Assembly: GCF_015207255.1 (NCBI RefSeq)
Contig: NZ_JADEXG010000014.1
Coordinates: forward strand, 27,037 to 91,036
DNA: 64,000 nt
From: Vasconcelosia minhoensis LEGE 07310
GTDB taxonomy: Bacteria > Cyanobacteriota > Cyanobacteriia > Phormidesmidales > Phormidesmidaceae
Direction of reading: 5' to 3'
Each line of letters starts with the position of its first letter. The stretch's first letter is position 1. A program made the position numbers and the translations under genes. Under the pieces are notes generated by a model, which did not search any database, was not told the origin of the DNA, and saw only the letters and a program-made list of their open reading frames with translations. Positions 24,805 to 33,151 of the stretch are shown piece after piece.

Positions 24805-26466
24805 ATGAACCGCACCCTGGTCTGGTTTCGCCGCGATCTACGGATCGCCGATCACGCGCCGCTCTACCGGGCGGCGCGGCGCGGCGCGGTGATTCCAGTA
24901 TTTGTATTTGACCGAGCCCTGCTACATCATCCGGAAACCGGCGCCGCCCGCGTGCGTTTTATGCTGGACTGCCTCAGCGCTCTGGATGACGATCTGAGCG
25001 AGCGCGGCGGGCGGCTGATTCTGCGCTATGGCGACCCGGTCAAAGTTTTGCCCGAGCTTGTTCGCCAGACCGGCGCCGACGGCATCTACAGCTATACCGA
25101 CTGCGAGCGGATCTATGGGCGCATGCGCGACGCCCGGCTAAACCGGGTACTGGCCGAGGCTAACTTAAAAATTCGCTGGTTTGAACCCGTCGCTAGCGCG
25201 GCAGAGCTGATGCCCTATCCCCACTACCGTGACTGGTGGTATCAGGAGATGCGATCGCCCATGGTGCCCATTCCGCCATCGGTAACGGTGCCAGAAGACA
25301 TCTTCAGCGAACCGCTGCCTAACTTAGCCCGTTTGGACCATCTGGACGATGGGAAAGCGGTGCCCAAGTGCGGTACGGCCGAAGCCCGCCGCCTGCTCCA
25401 GGAATTTATCGCCGAAAAGGCCGACCGCTACTACTGGCGGCTGTCCTACCCCAGCGCCGAGGCGACGACCGGGCTGAGCGCCCATATTAAGTTCGGCGCG
25501 ATCACGATCCGAGAATGCGTGCAGACGATCTGGCAGGCCCAGGATGGGGGCGATTACCGGGTCAGCAATAGCTATCAGCAGCTTGTATCGCGGCTGCGCT
25601 GGGGAAACGGCTTTACCCAACGGTTTCGATATCTCCCCCAGCTTGAGCTGCGATCGCTCTATACGCCCTTCGACGACGACGGCTGGGAATTCGACGAAGC
25701 CCTTTACACCGCCTGGCAGCAGGGACAAACCGGGTTCCCAATCATCGATGCTGCCGCCCGCTGCCTGCAAGCAACGGGGGGGTGGCTAGCGCTCAACTTT
25801 CGCAGCCGGGCGATGTACGCCAGCTTTTTGAGCAATCTGCTTGGGATTGACTGGCGCTACGGCGCGCTGCATTTCATGCGCCACCTGATTGACGGCGACT
25901 GCCCGATCGATCACTACCAGTGGGCAATGCAGTCGGGCGTGACCCACTGTATCGACAAGTCCTGGACGCGCATTTACAACCCTGGTCAGACGGCGGTAGA
26001 CCGCTGCGACCCCGAAGGCAGCTTCATCCGTCGCTGGGTGCCCGAAGTCGCCCATCTGCCCGCTGGTCAGCTGGGTAGCTCACCGCCGGTTTCAGGCTAT
26101 CCGGCCCCAATCGTCAGCTATGCCCAGGCCCGGCAGCGGCGCATCAGTCAGCTAGAGCGACAGCGCGATCGCATCCTCACCGCACCCAATGTCGTCCCCT
26201 TCGTCACCCGCCTGCCGCAGGACCTGACCCCCTTTGGCGCCGACCGCTATCCCAGCGAAGTCGCCTGGAGCCGATTACCCAATACAGCGCTATTCCCTGC
26301 CGGGCTCGATCTCGATCAGCTCAATTTAGAACAGGCCAAAACCCTGCGCACCTGGTTCGTAGTCCATGTCGATTCTGGCGCTTGGGCAAAGCGGCAGCGA
26401 TCGCGCCCCCGGTCCAAAAGCCCTAGCGATTCCCAACAGCTCAGCCTGCTCACCAACCTACTCTAG
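24805..26466 (+). CDS. Cryptochrome/DNA photolyase family protein
   Basis: FAD flavoprotein of the photolyase/cryptochrome superfamily, expected to repair UV photoproducts with light or to act as a blue-light sensor. It has 553 residues. The antenna domain (about 1-135) starts TLVWFRRDLRIADHAPLY. The FAD domain contains RLRWGNGFTQRF, FPIIDAAARCLQATGGWLAL and NPGQTAVDRCDPEGSFIRRW. The segment DHYQWAMQSGVT replaces the class I NGGWQW motif, so it belongs to a side branch and not to classical CPD class I enzymes. An ~85-residue C-terminal extension is present. Exact substrate uncertain. Confidence 0.88.
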   Translation: MNRTLVWFRRDLRIADHAPLYRAARRGAVIPVFVFDRALLHHPETGAARVRFMLDCLSALDDDLSERGGRLILRYGDPVKVLPELVRQTGADGIYSYTDCERIYGRMRDARLNRVLAEANLKIRWFEPVASAAELMPYPHYRDWWYQEMRSPMVPIPPSVTVPEDIFSEPLPNLARLDHLDDGKAVPKCGTAEARRLLQEFIAEKADRYYWRLSYPSAEATTGLSAHIKFGAITIRECVQTIWQAQDGGDYRVSNSYQQLVSRLRWGNGFTQRFRYLPQLELRSLYTPFDDDGWEFDEALYTAWQQGQTGFPIIDAAARCLQATGGWLALNFRSRAMYASFLSNLLGIDWRYGALHFMRHLIDGDCPIDHYQWAMQSGVTHCIDKSWTRIYNPGQTAVDRCDPEGSFIRRWVPEVAHLPAGQLGSSPPVSGYPAPIVSYAQARQRRISQLERQRDRILTAPNVVPFVTRLPQDLTPFGADRYPSEVAWSRLPNTALFPAGLDLDQLNLEQAKTLRTWFVVHVDSGAWAKRQRSRPRSKSPSDSQQLSLLTNLL

Positions 26467-26481
26467 GTAACTTCGCTGTGC

Positions 26482-26500
26482 GGGCTTGGGAACCAAGCCC
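26482..26500. terminator. Short hairpin between convergent photolyase and lipA
   Basis: GGGCTTGG (26482-26489), loop GAA, CCAAGCCC (26493-26500). A compact GC-rich 8-bp hairpin in the 60 bases between converging genes, but without a T run on either strand. Confidence 0.4.
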
Positions 26501-26526
26501 CTGCCTACCCACCCCCCATTTCCCCA

Positions 26527-27423
26527 TCACGCGATCACTCCATCACCCCGCCGCCTTGGATACCGCTGCATCAGTCGCTGTACTTCCCCAGCGTGATAAG
26601 AACTCCGGGTCAGCGGCGAAGCCACCACTTGGAGAAAGCCCAGCGCTTCCCCCGCTACCCGCCACTGCTCAAACTGGTCTGGTGGAATAAAGGCTTCGAC
26701 GCCAAGGTGCTTTTGGCTGGGCTGGAGGTATTGGCCAATCGTCAGAATATCGCAGTCTACCGCCCGCAGGTCGGCCATGACCTGACGCACTTCGGCATCG
26801 GTTTCGCCCAGTCCCACCATGATTCCCGACTTGGTATAAACCCAAGGCGCAAGCTCGCGACTGCGCTGGAGCAGTTCCAAACTGCGCTCATAGCTACCCT
26901 GGGGCCGAGTCCGGCGATAGAGCCGAGGGACAGTTTCAGTATTGTGATTGAGTACGTCTGGCTGGGCTTGAAGCAGGGTGGTCAGAGCCTGCCAGTTGCC
27001 GCACAGGTCTGGAATCAGGACTTCAACCGTCGTCTGAGGCGAGCTCTGACGCACCGCCTGGAGGCAGCGGACAAACTGTTCGGCGCCGCCATCGGGTAGG
27101 TCATCGCGGTTGACTGAAGTAATCACTACGTGGTTGAGCCGCAGCCGCCGGACGGCCTCGGCTAGTCGTTGAGGCTCAGTCGGGTCAAGCCCTCGCGGCG
27201 TTTTATCAAAGTCAATATCGCAGTAGGGACAGGCTCGGGTGCAGGCGGGACCCATGATCAAAAAGGTTGCCGTCCCGGCGTTGAAACATTCGCCAATGTT
27301 GGGACAGGAGGCTTCTTCACAAACGGTATTCAGGCTGAGGTCTTGCAGGATGCTTTTGACATTGCCGATGCGCTCCCACTGAGGAGCCTTGACCCTTAGC
27401 CAATCTGGTTTGACGACCACCAC
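26527..27423 (-). CDS. lipA: Lipoyl synthase
   Basis: Radical-SAM enzyme that inserts two sulfurs into octanoyl groups on 2-oxoacid dehydrogenases and GcvH. It has 298 residues. The auxiliary cluster motif is [12 protein letters not shown] and the radical-SAM motif is [20 protein letters not shown] and GLGETDAEV are family signatures, and the C-terminal SSYHAGE carries the conserved Ser that helps bind the auxiliary cluster. Complete. Confidence 0.96.
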   Translation of the reverse strand: MVVVKPDWLRVKAPQWERIGNVKSILQDLSLNTVCEEASCPNIGECFNAGTATFLIMGPACTRACPYCDIDFDKTPRGLDPTEPQRLAEAVRRLRLNHVVITSVNRDDLPDGGAEQFVRCLQAVRQSSPQTTVEVLIPDLCGNWQALTTLLQAQPDVLNHNTETVPRLYRRTRPQGSYERSLELLQRSRELAPWVYTKSGIMVGLGETDAEVRQVMADLRAVDCDILTIGQYLQPSQKHLGVEAFIPPDQFEQWRVAGEALGFLQVVASPLTRSSYHAGEVQRLMQRYPRRRGDGVIA

Positions 27424-27530
27424 GCTACCCTATCTGTTGAGTTCCTTCCAATCTTAGCAAGTTGCTCGTTCAGAGCCCCCGTTCTGGTTGGGACAGCGCT
27501 AAGGTAAAAGCAGCTAGGCCCTACGGCAAT

Positions 27531-28145
27531 ATGCTGCGCCATCCCCCCATTATTCGCTGTTTCGTCACCCTTTGTTTTGGCTCAGCTGTGCTGCTGGCCG
27601 GATTGGAATGGCATCAGCTATCGATAGAGCCTCGGGTGGCCAGCCCAACGGCGGCGCGATTGCGGCTTCAGTTCGCTAGCCTGAGCCAGTGGAAAAGCTA
27701 TCGGCAAAGACAGCATATTGATGCCGCCGCCGATGTCGCCGACAGCGAGCCAGCCGCGACCGTTAGACTGGTGGTGCGTCTCGCTTCGCGGCAGCTGGAG
27801 GTCTACGAACAGGATCAGCGAGTCAAGCAGTACGACGTCGCCATTGGCAAAGACGACTGGCAAACCCCGGTAGGTGAGTTTGAAGTCACCCAGATGCAGC
27901 AGCAGCCTGCCTGGCAGCATCCGATCACCAAAGCCGTAATTGAGCCAGGGCCAGACAATCCGTTAGGCCCCCGCTGGATTGGCTTTTGGCAGGAAGACGG
28001 GTCTCAGATTGGCTTCCACTGCACCAATCAGGAAGAGCTGGTCGGTCAGGCCGTCTCCCATGGCTGTGTGCGGATGCGCAACTCGGATATTCAGGATCTC
28101 TATAGCCGGATTCAGCTGGGCACGCCCGTAAGCGTCATCCCGTAG
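27531..28145 (+). CDS. L,D-transpeptidase (YkuD domain)
   Basis: Cell-wall cross-linking enzyme or lipoprotein-attachment enzyme outside the inner membrane. It has 204 residues from the ATG at 27531; the longer reading from 27462 adds an implausible polar leader. An N-terminal signal anchor (FVTLCFGSAVLLAGL) precedes the YkuD domain, which runs from RLVVRLASRQLEVYEQ to the end. The active site HGCVRMRNSDIQDLY contains the nucleophile Cys, and HCTNQEE precedes it. It faces comFB, with nine bases between their ends. Confidence 0.9.
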   Translation: MLRHPPIIRCFVTLCFGSAVLLAGLEWHQLSIEPRVASPTAARLRLQFASLSQWKSYRQRQHIDAAADVADSEPAATVRLVVRLASRQLEVYEQDQRVKQYDVAIGKDDWQTPVGEFEVTQMQQQPAWQHPITKAVIEPGPDNPLGPRWIGFWQEDGSQIGFHCTNQEELVGQAVSHGCVRMRNSDIQDLYSRIQLGTPVSVIP

Positions 28146-28154
28146 CGATATCAG

Positions 28155-28706
28155 CTATACCAGCTCTTTTTCGGGCTCAAACTTATGGGCGTGATCGTTG
28201 AGCAGGTCGCTCACCTGGCTGAGGAAGCCATCGCCTTCAGAGCGCTTGAGACTGTGCCGGTTGGGGAAGAAATCAGGCTGATTGAGGTTCCGACCTACTG
28301 CTTTACTGACCTGCTCAGCAATCAGCCCGGCCAGTTCAATACGGGCCTTTTGCCGCTGATAGTCGGCGCCTTCCTCCGTGGTCGCATAGAGAGGCGGCAG
28401 CCGGTTAAGGGCATAGGCGGCGATATCGCCCAAATCCAAGGTACTGCCGCTAGTGGATTCAATTTCGGCAACCTGAGCGATCGCTTCGGTCAGCACGAGT
28501 TCTTCCATCACATTGATAAACTGCTTGCGGGGTACAGCCACCACTTCGCCCGTGAGCAAACAGCTCATTAGCCGGTCTAGCGCCACGTACTCATCGATTG
28601 AGAGCTCGGCAGCCGTGTCGCAAATTCGGCCTACTTCTGACTCCATCGCCGGACTAAGGTAGCCATCGTGCAGGGCCTGTTCAACAATTTTTTCAATGCT
28701 ACTCAT
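28155..28706 (-). CDS. ComFB-domain protein (predicted c-di-nucleotide receptor)
   Basis: A 183-residue protein with a ComFB domain. The family core is clear: FINVMEELVLTEAIAQVAEI, then DIAAYALNRLPPLYATTEEG and IAEQVSKAVGRN. Members of this family in cyanobacteria have been reported as cyclic-dinucleotide receptors that affect cell size, competence or motility. That is family knowledge. Nothing here shows the ligand. A GGDEF-EAL regulator lies 4 kb away, but there is no operon link. It is monocistronic. Confidence 0.88.
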   Translation of the reverse strand: MSSIEKIVEQALHDGYLSPAMESEVGRICDTAAELSIDEYVALDRLMSCLLTGEVVAVPRKQFINVMEELVLTEAIAQVAEIESTSGSTLDLGDIAAYALNRLPPLYATTEEGADYQRQKARIELAGLIAEQVSKAVGRNLNQPDFFPNRHSLKRSEGDGFLSQVSDLLNDHAHKFEPEKELV

Positions 28707-28883
28707 GCGGCTTAAAACTCCGTTTAAAACGTCTGCTTGAGGGGGTGGTCTCAGCTGAACGCGTTATTCAGCTTCCCAACGTTTTATTAAGGTTCCCCGA
28801 CTTTGCAGCGCTAGCACATGAATTAAACAGACTTCATCAAGTTCCGTAATTTTTGGGTCTTCTTCGGAGGCTATCTAACACCG

Positions 28884-29807
28884 CTACTCGACGCCATCGT
28901 AGCGCCAGGGCACCGGATCGACCGCGACGCCGTTGACATAGAGCCCCCAGTGCAGGTTGGGACCGGTGGCAAAGCCAGTTGCCCCCATCCGGCCAATCAG
29001 CTGCCCGGCCTCAACAAAGTCGCCCTCATTAACCTCAAAGCCAGAGAGGTGAATCATCACGCTGGTAACGCCCTGGCCATGGTCAATGCCAATCGTGTTG
29101 CCGTTGAGCTGAAAGCCGTCGGCGACCCGTCCGACCAGGGCAATGCGGCCAGCCGCTGGGGCGTAGATCGGCGCGCCGTTGCCTTCGGCATAGTCTACGC
29201 CTCGATGGTAGTAGTCTTCGGCAAAGACGCCGTTGTAGTAGCGACGCAGGCCGTAGAGCGAGCTGACCGCACCCCGACTGGGCCGTTCCATCGGGCCGTC
29301 CCAATATTTTTCGGGCGTCGTCAGGGCCTTGAGGGCATCCATCCGGTCAAATTCATAGTCCGTACCTTCCAGACCGGCACGCCCCGGGGAAAGGGTGATG
29401 GACTGGGTTGGGAAGCTGCGGTTTCGCAAGCCGACGGCGATATTATTAGTGCCGCGATCGCCGTTCACCCGAATGTCTATCCGCCCCGGCTGGTCTAGGG
29501 GACTGGTGGGAATCAGGGCGCGAAAGCGGTTTTCTTCTAAGTCATAGGCGGGATAGTCCTGCCCGCGAGCGCTCACCGTCGGTGGCTGACCCGAGCCCTG
29601 CACGATGACCGCGATGGTGTCTCCTAGCGCTGGGCTGCTGGGCACAACCTGAACCGAGTATGCCGCCTGGGCGGGTCGCCCCAGAAAGCTTAAAATAGCC
29701 ATACTAGCAGCCAGTCCGGCGAGCAAAAGCCGGCGAGCCGAAGCGCGTCGCCAGACCCAAAGGGAGAGGCGAACAGGCAGCACTGCAAAAAACGCGGGGT
29801 GGACCAT
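28884..29807 (-). CDS. M23-family metallopeptidase (LytM-type), exported
   Basis: Periplasmic peptidoglycan endopeptidase or an inactive activator of one. It has 307 residues. A basic N-terminus and hydrophobic segment end in GRPAQAA, a likely signal-peptidase site. An Ig-like domain (about 50-130) precedes the M23 domain. The zinc ligands are visible in YYHRGVDYAEGNGAPIYAPA (His and Asp) and PNLHWGLYVNG (the HxH-type His), with MIHLSGFEV between. All look intact, so the enzyme should be active. It follows hfq on the same strand, 52 bases apart. Confidence 0.9.
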   Translation of the reverse strand: MVHPAFFAVLPVRLSLWVWRRASARRLLLAGLAASMAILSFLGRPAQAAYSVQVVPSSPALGDTIAVIVQGSGQPPTVSARGQDYPAYDLEENRFRALIPTSPLDQPGRIDIRVNGDRGTNNIAVGLRNRSFPTQSITLSPGRAGLEGTDYEFDRMDALKALTTPEKYWDGPMERPSRGAVSSLYGLRRYYNGVFAEDYYHRGVDYAEGNGAPIYAPAAGRIALVGRVADGFQLNGNTIGIDHGQGVTSVMIHLSGFEVNEGDFVEAGQLIGRMGATGFATGPNLHWGLYVNGVAVDPVPWRYDGVE

Positions 29808-29859
29808 AGCAGGAAATATCGCTGAATCACTAGCGATATTTTACAGAGCCACTGCGAAC

Positions 29860-30072
29860 TTAACCAGCCGTTTTGATATACGCGATCGCGCCCCGCATCA
29901 GAATCGTATTCTGGCCGCTGCCGTTGAGGCAGACAGCGTTGTGGTCCTGCCACTGCACCTGCCCGGTCAGCGTATCGCCGGTCATCAGCTTAATTTCAAC
30001 CGACTGGCGATCGCGGATCATCATCTGCACCTGACGGGCGCTGGGTAAGCCCGTATCGAACTCGGTAGACAT
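29860..30072 (-). CDS. hfq: Cyanobacterial Hfq
   Basis: A 70-residue Sm-fold protein. It aligns with cyanobacterial Hfq, for example in LPSARQVQMMIRDRQ and VEIKLMTGDTLTGQVQWQD. As in that group, the residues used for RNA binding in enterobacterial Hfq are not obvious. In Synechocystis, Hfq binds the pilus motor PilB1 and is needed for motility and DNA uptake, which is family knowledge. It lies 52 bases before the M23 gene and 30 bases after the acyltransferase, in the same direction. Confidence 0.93.
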   Translation of the reverse strand: MSTEFDTGLPSARQVQMMIRDRQSVEIKLMTGDTLTGQVQWQDHNAVCLNGSGQNTILMRGAIAYIKTAG

Positions 30073-30102
30073 GATTTTTTAAGTGAGGTTTGCCCCTTTA
30101 AG

Positions 30103-31611
30103 TTACCCACCTGAGGCTGGGTCAATCATCTGTTCTAAGGCGGTTTGCAGGTCCTGGGTCAGGGTCTGAACGGCAGCACGCGCGCTGCGGCGATTTGTCC
30201 GGTAGGCAGGCCAGCGTTCGGTGACGGAGATGGGCTCGCCTACGGTGATCTGCGCCCGGCGGTTGCCCAGCCGGGGGCGGCGGGGCAGCTTGTCGCCCCG
30301 GATGCGAGCCAGCATATCTGAAATCAGCAGCGTGGTTTCGGCAAAGCGCTCAAAGGTCGGTTTAGCTGGAATATAGGTGCCATCGACGGCGACGAAGCAT
30401 TCGACCAGGCGCATATGCAGCAGCCGCAGGCTGGCCTCCTGGGCAACCCAGTCGGCCAAACCGCGATCGAGGGGGGAAAGCTGCTCCAGGTTGGGCAAGT
30501 CTTCTCGGTAAATGTCCGTCCAGCCCGCCTCTTCTAGCCGCCGACAGCGGTCTACAATTGTGCCGGTGGGGGGCAGGTGAAAATAGCTCTCAGCAGTTTG
30601 CAAAGCGTTGTCTAACAGCAGCTGGAGCCGCTCGGTGAAATCCAATTCGGCGGTTGTAGCGGGTTTAGTCGCGCTGTAGCGGCCATAAAACTGCTCCATC
30701 CGACCGAGTAGATGCTCTCCTAAACGCATCAGCCTGGGGCTAAATACTTTTTCTGGAAGGACATCTCCCGGCTGAATCGGCTGGGGTGATAGGCCGCTAT
30801 CGGCTTCTAGCCGGGTCATGAGCTGGTCTAGCCGCCGCCAGTTGGGTTTCACGTAGCTATAGCGAATCCCGATAGGCAAAATCACAACGGCTTCTGGCCT
30901 TGCTGCCGCCGCCAGGTCTTCTACTGCCCAAAAGCCCATCTGGGCCACCCCTGGCTCAAACGGGCCGAGCCGTTCACTATGACCGTTTGTCGCCCCCTCA
31001 GGCGCGACGGTCATTGGTAGCTCGCCGTTAACCAGCAGCTGCCGAGCTTCCTTCAGCCCTTTCCAGTCAGGACGCCGTCCGCGCCGGACTGGAGTACCGC
31101 CAATGTGAGAGAGAAACCAGCCCATCCAGTCCCCTGCCCACAGCGGCATACCGCGCTCGTAGAGAAAATGCGTATGTAGCGGCCTCTGTAAACGGATGCC
31201 CTGCTGGCGGGCCGCTCGTGGGACTGCCCGCGACAGCAAATACAGCCCCAAAAGCGGATCTTCAACCTCGACATGGCGAAAGGCCAGCAGCAGCCGCATT
31301 TGACCCGCCTGAAACTGTTGAAGTAGTGGCACCAGGGTTTTGGCCTGGTCTACCTGAATCTGGGTGATGCCTGCAGTCAGCCAGGGCCGAGTCCGAAATC
31401 GCAGCAGCAGCGGCAGCGCCGCGTGGGCTAGCCGGATCAGCAGCGGACTGTAGGCTGAGGGGATGTACTCGAGCGGCGGCTGCACCTGCTGGACAAACTG
31501 CGGCAAGACGAAACTCCTGATCAATACGGTAGGGACACAGTCGCCAGACAAAGCAGACTGCTCGATGGGTATTGTCCATTTTGCAGCATTCGCACTCCTT
31601 TTCGGGCTCAC
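30103..31611 (-). CDS. 1-acyl-sn-glycerol-3-phosphate acyltransferase-like protein
   Basis: A 502-residue PlsC-superfamily acyltransferase. The active-site motif I is FRHVEVEDPLLG (H-x4-D, about residue 111), and APEGATNGHSERLGPFEPG carries the EGT-like motif III. The family members known to me are about 250 residues; this one has an extra helical C-terminal half (from about 290) with no recognised domain. A GTG is used as the start here; a shorter start downstream is possible. It lies 30 bases upstream of hfq, in the same direction. Substrate likely a lipid, not certain. Confidence 0.85.
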   Translation of the reverse strand: MSPKRSANAAKWTIPIEQSALSGDCVPTVLIRSFVLPQFVQQVQPPLEYIPSAYSPLLIRLAHAALPLLLRFRTRPWLTAGITQIQVDQAKTLVPLLQQFQAGQMRLLLAFRHVEVEDPLLGLYLLSRAVPRAARQQGIRLQRPLHTHFLYERGMPLWAGDWMGWFLSHIGGTPVRRGRRPDWKGLKEARQLLVNGELPMTVAPEGATNGHSERLGPFEPGVAQMGFWAVEDLAAAARPEAVVILPIGIRYSYVKPNWRRLDQLMTRLEADSGLSPQPIQPGDVLPEKVFSPRLMRLGEHLLGRMEQFYGRYSATKPATTAELDFTERLQLLLDNALQTAESYFHLPPTGTIVDRCRRLEEAGWTDIYREDLPNLEQLSPLDRGLADWVAQEASLRLLHMRLVECFVAVDGTYIPAKPTFERFAETTLLISDMLARIRGDKLPRRPRLGNRRAQITVGEPISVTERWPAYRTNRRSARAAVQTLTQDLQTALEQMIDPASGG

Positions 31612-31667
31612 TCTAGCGGCAGGCTATCCCGGTTGGGTGAAGACAGCGGCAATCGATTGCTGAACGC

Positions 31668-33005
31668 CTAGCTTGCTCCGAACATAAGCACAGCCAGCAG
31701 CTGCCAAACGCCCCAGCCTGCCGCCGCGCTGAGGATACATAGGCCAGGCATGAGCCAGGCCGCCGCTTTTTCAGAAAAGGCTTGAATCTGCGTCGAGCCG
31801 CTATATCCAATCAGTAGCGTGTGGGAACCGGCAAATAACGTCGCAATTAGCTCCGGCCCGGTACCAAACTCTCGCAGATAGGGGCTAATCAGGGCTAAAA
31901 TACCCATCGGCAGAACCATCGCTCCGGCCAGAAATACATCGCCTGACCAGCCACTGCGCCGCCGCTGCCAGCCCCGCGCGATCGCTAGGCCCGCTGCCAG
32001 GGCCAAAAACGCAGCCCCGCCGCTGATCCAAAGGGCCACTGCCGCTTGCCAAGTTGCACTCTGCGTGAGCTTGTAAAGGCCCACCGTAAAGCCAATATCT
32101 GCGACAACCGCCAGGCTGTTACCCGTCATCACCGCCTGCTGCCGATCGAGCCGAGCATAGGCCGACAGTATCTCCCCAGTCGGGTTACTCAGCAAGGTGA
32201 ATAGCAAACTCACAAACGGGCCAACTTGGACCCAGCCCAGCGCTTTGGTTGTGGCTATCCGCCGCCGGTAGGTCGGCATGGTTTGATAAATATGATCCTG
32301 GAGCCGCTGATAGCTAGCCATATCTCCTTGGTCTCGATACTGGAAGGCCGCAGTTTGAAAGTCAGCTATGGCCTGAGGAGTTTCCTGGATATCCTGATGG
32401 GCCAGGCCGCGCTGATAGTAGGCTTTGGTATTATCAGACTCACGGCGGATGGCTTCAGTAAAGGCCGCGATCGCGCTTTGGGTATAGCCCAGCCGATAGC
32501 GGGCCAGCCCTTGATAGTAGTAGGCTTGGGACTGGTCGGGGTCAAGCGCGATCGCGCTCTGACAGTCTTCCAATACGCCCGAATCGTCCCCTAGCACGTA
32601 GCGTACCTGGCCCCGCCGCATGTAGGCTTCGGTAAACCGCGGATCGAGCCGGATGGCTTGGGTATAGTCGGCTAGTGCGGCCTGATAGCTGCGCGAAAGG
32701 GCATGGTAGACGCCACGGATGTAAAAATCGTGGGACGTTTCGGGCGTTGCCGTAGGGTTGCGAATGTCGTCTGGGTTTTGGGTTTGGTCGTAGCGCTGGC
32801 GTCGCACCTTATCGGTCAGCACCTCATAGGCTTCGCGCAGTGCCCGAAATTTATCCTCTGCCTTGGGATTGTTGGGATTGAGGTCGGGATGGTAGCGCCG
32901 GGCTAACCGCCGGAACGCAGCCTTGATATCAGTGCGGCTGGCGCTTCTAGAAACCTGGAGCAGACGATAGTAGTCGTCCCGAGAATCTGGCCGAGAGTCT
33001 GGCAT
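31668..33005 (-). CDS. J-domain/TPR membrane protein
   Basis: A 445-residue protein with three parts. The J domain (about 10-75) has YHPDLNPNNPKAEDKFRALR with an intact HPD. Four TPR units follow (about 90-235), for example AALADYTQAIRLDPRFTEAY. The last 180 residues hold about five membrane helices (VAVLWISGGAAFLALAAGL and others). This J-TPR-membrane layout is seen in cyanobacteria and suggests a DnaK partner at a membrane, perhaps the thylakoid. It starts 56 bases before the acyltransferase gene. Confidence 0.88.
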   Translation of the reverse strand: MPDSRPDSRDDYYRLLQVSRSASRTDIKAAFRRLARRYHPDLNPNNPKAEDKFRALREAYEVLTDKVRRQRYDQTQNPDDIRNPTATPETSHDFYIRGVYHALSRSYQAALADYTQAIRLDPRFTEAYMRRGQVRYVLGDDSGVLEDCQSAIALDPDQSQAYYYQGLARYRLGYTQSAIAAFTEAIRRESDNTKAYYQRGLAHQDIQETPQAIADFQTAAFQYRDQGDMASYQRLQDHIYQTMPTYRRRIATTKALGWVQVGPFVSLLFTLLSNPTGEILSAYARLDRQQAVMTGNSLAVVADIGFTVGLYKLTQSATWQAAVALWISGGAAFLALAAGLAIARGWQRRRSGWSGDVFLAGAMVLPMGILALISPYLREFGTGPELIATLFAGSHTLLIGYSGSTQIQAFSEKAAAWLMPGLCILSAAAGWGVWQLLAVLMFGAS

Positions 33006-33151
33006 TGGGAGCAGCTGCGAGGGTAAGTCGGAGACCTAGAAACTGGATTTAGACCCTCGCCCCTATGCCTGGGTTCCGTTTGGGCCTCATCCACATTTGG
33101 CAGATTCCCACATTTTAACGGGTTTAACTTCTACTGCTTAGAGAGAATTGC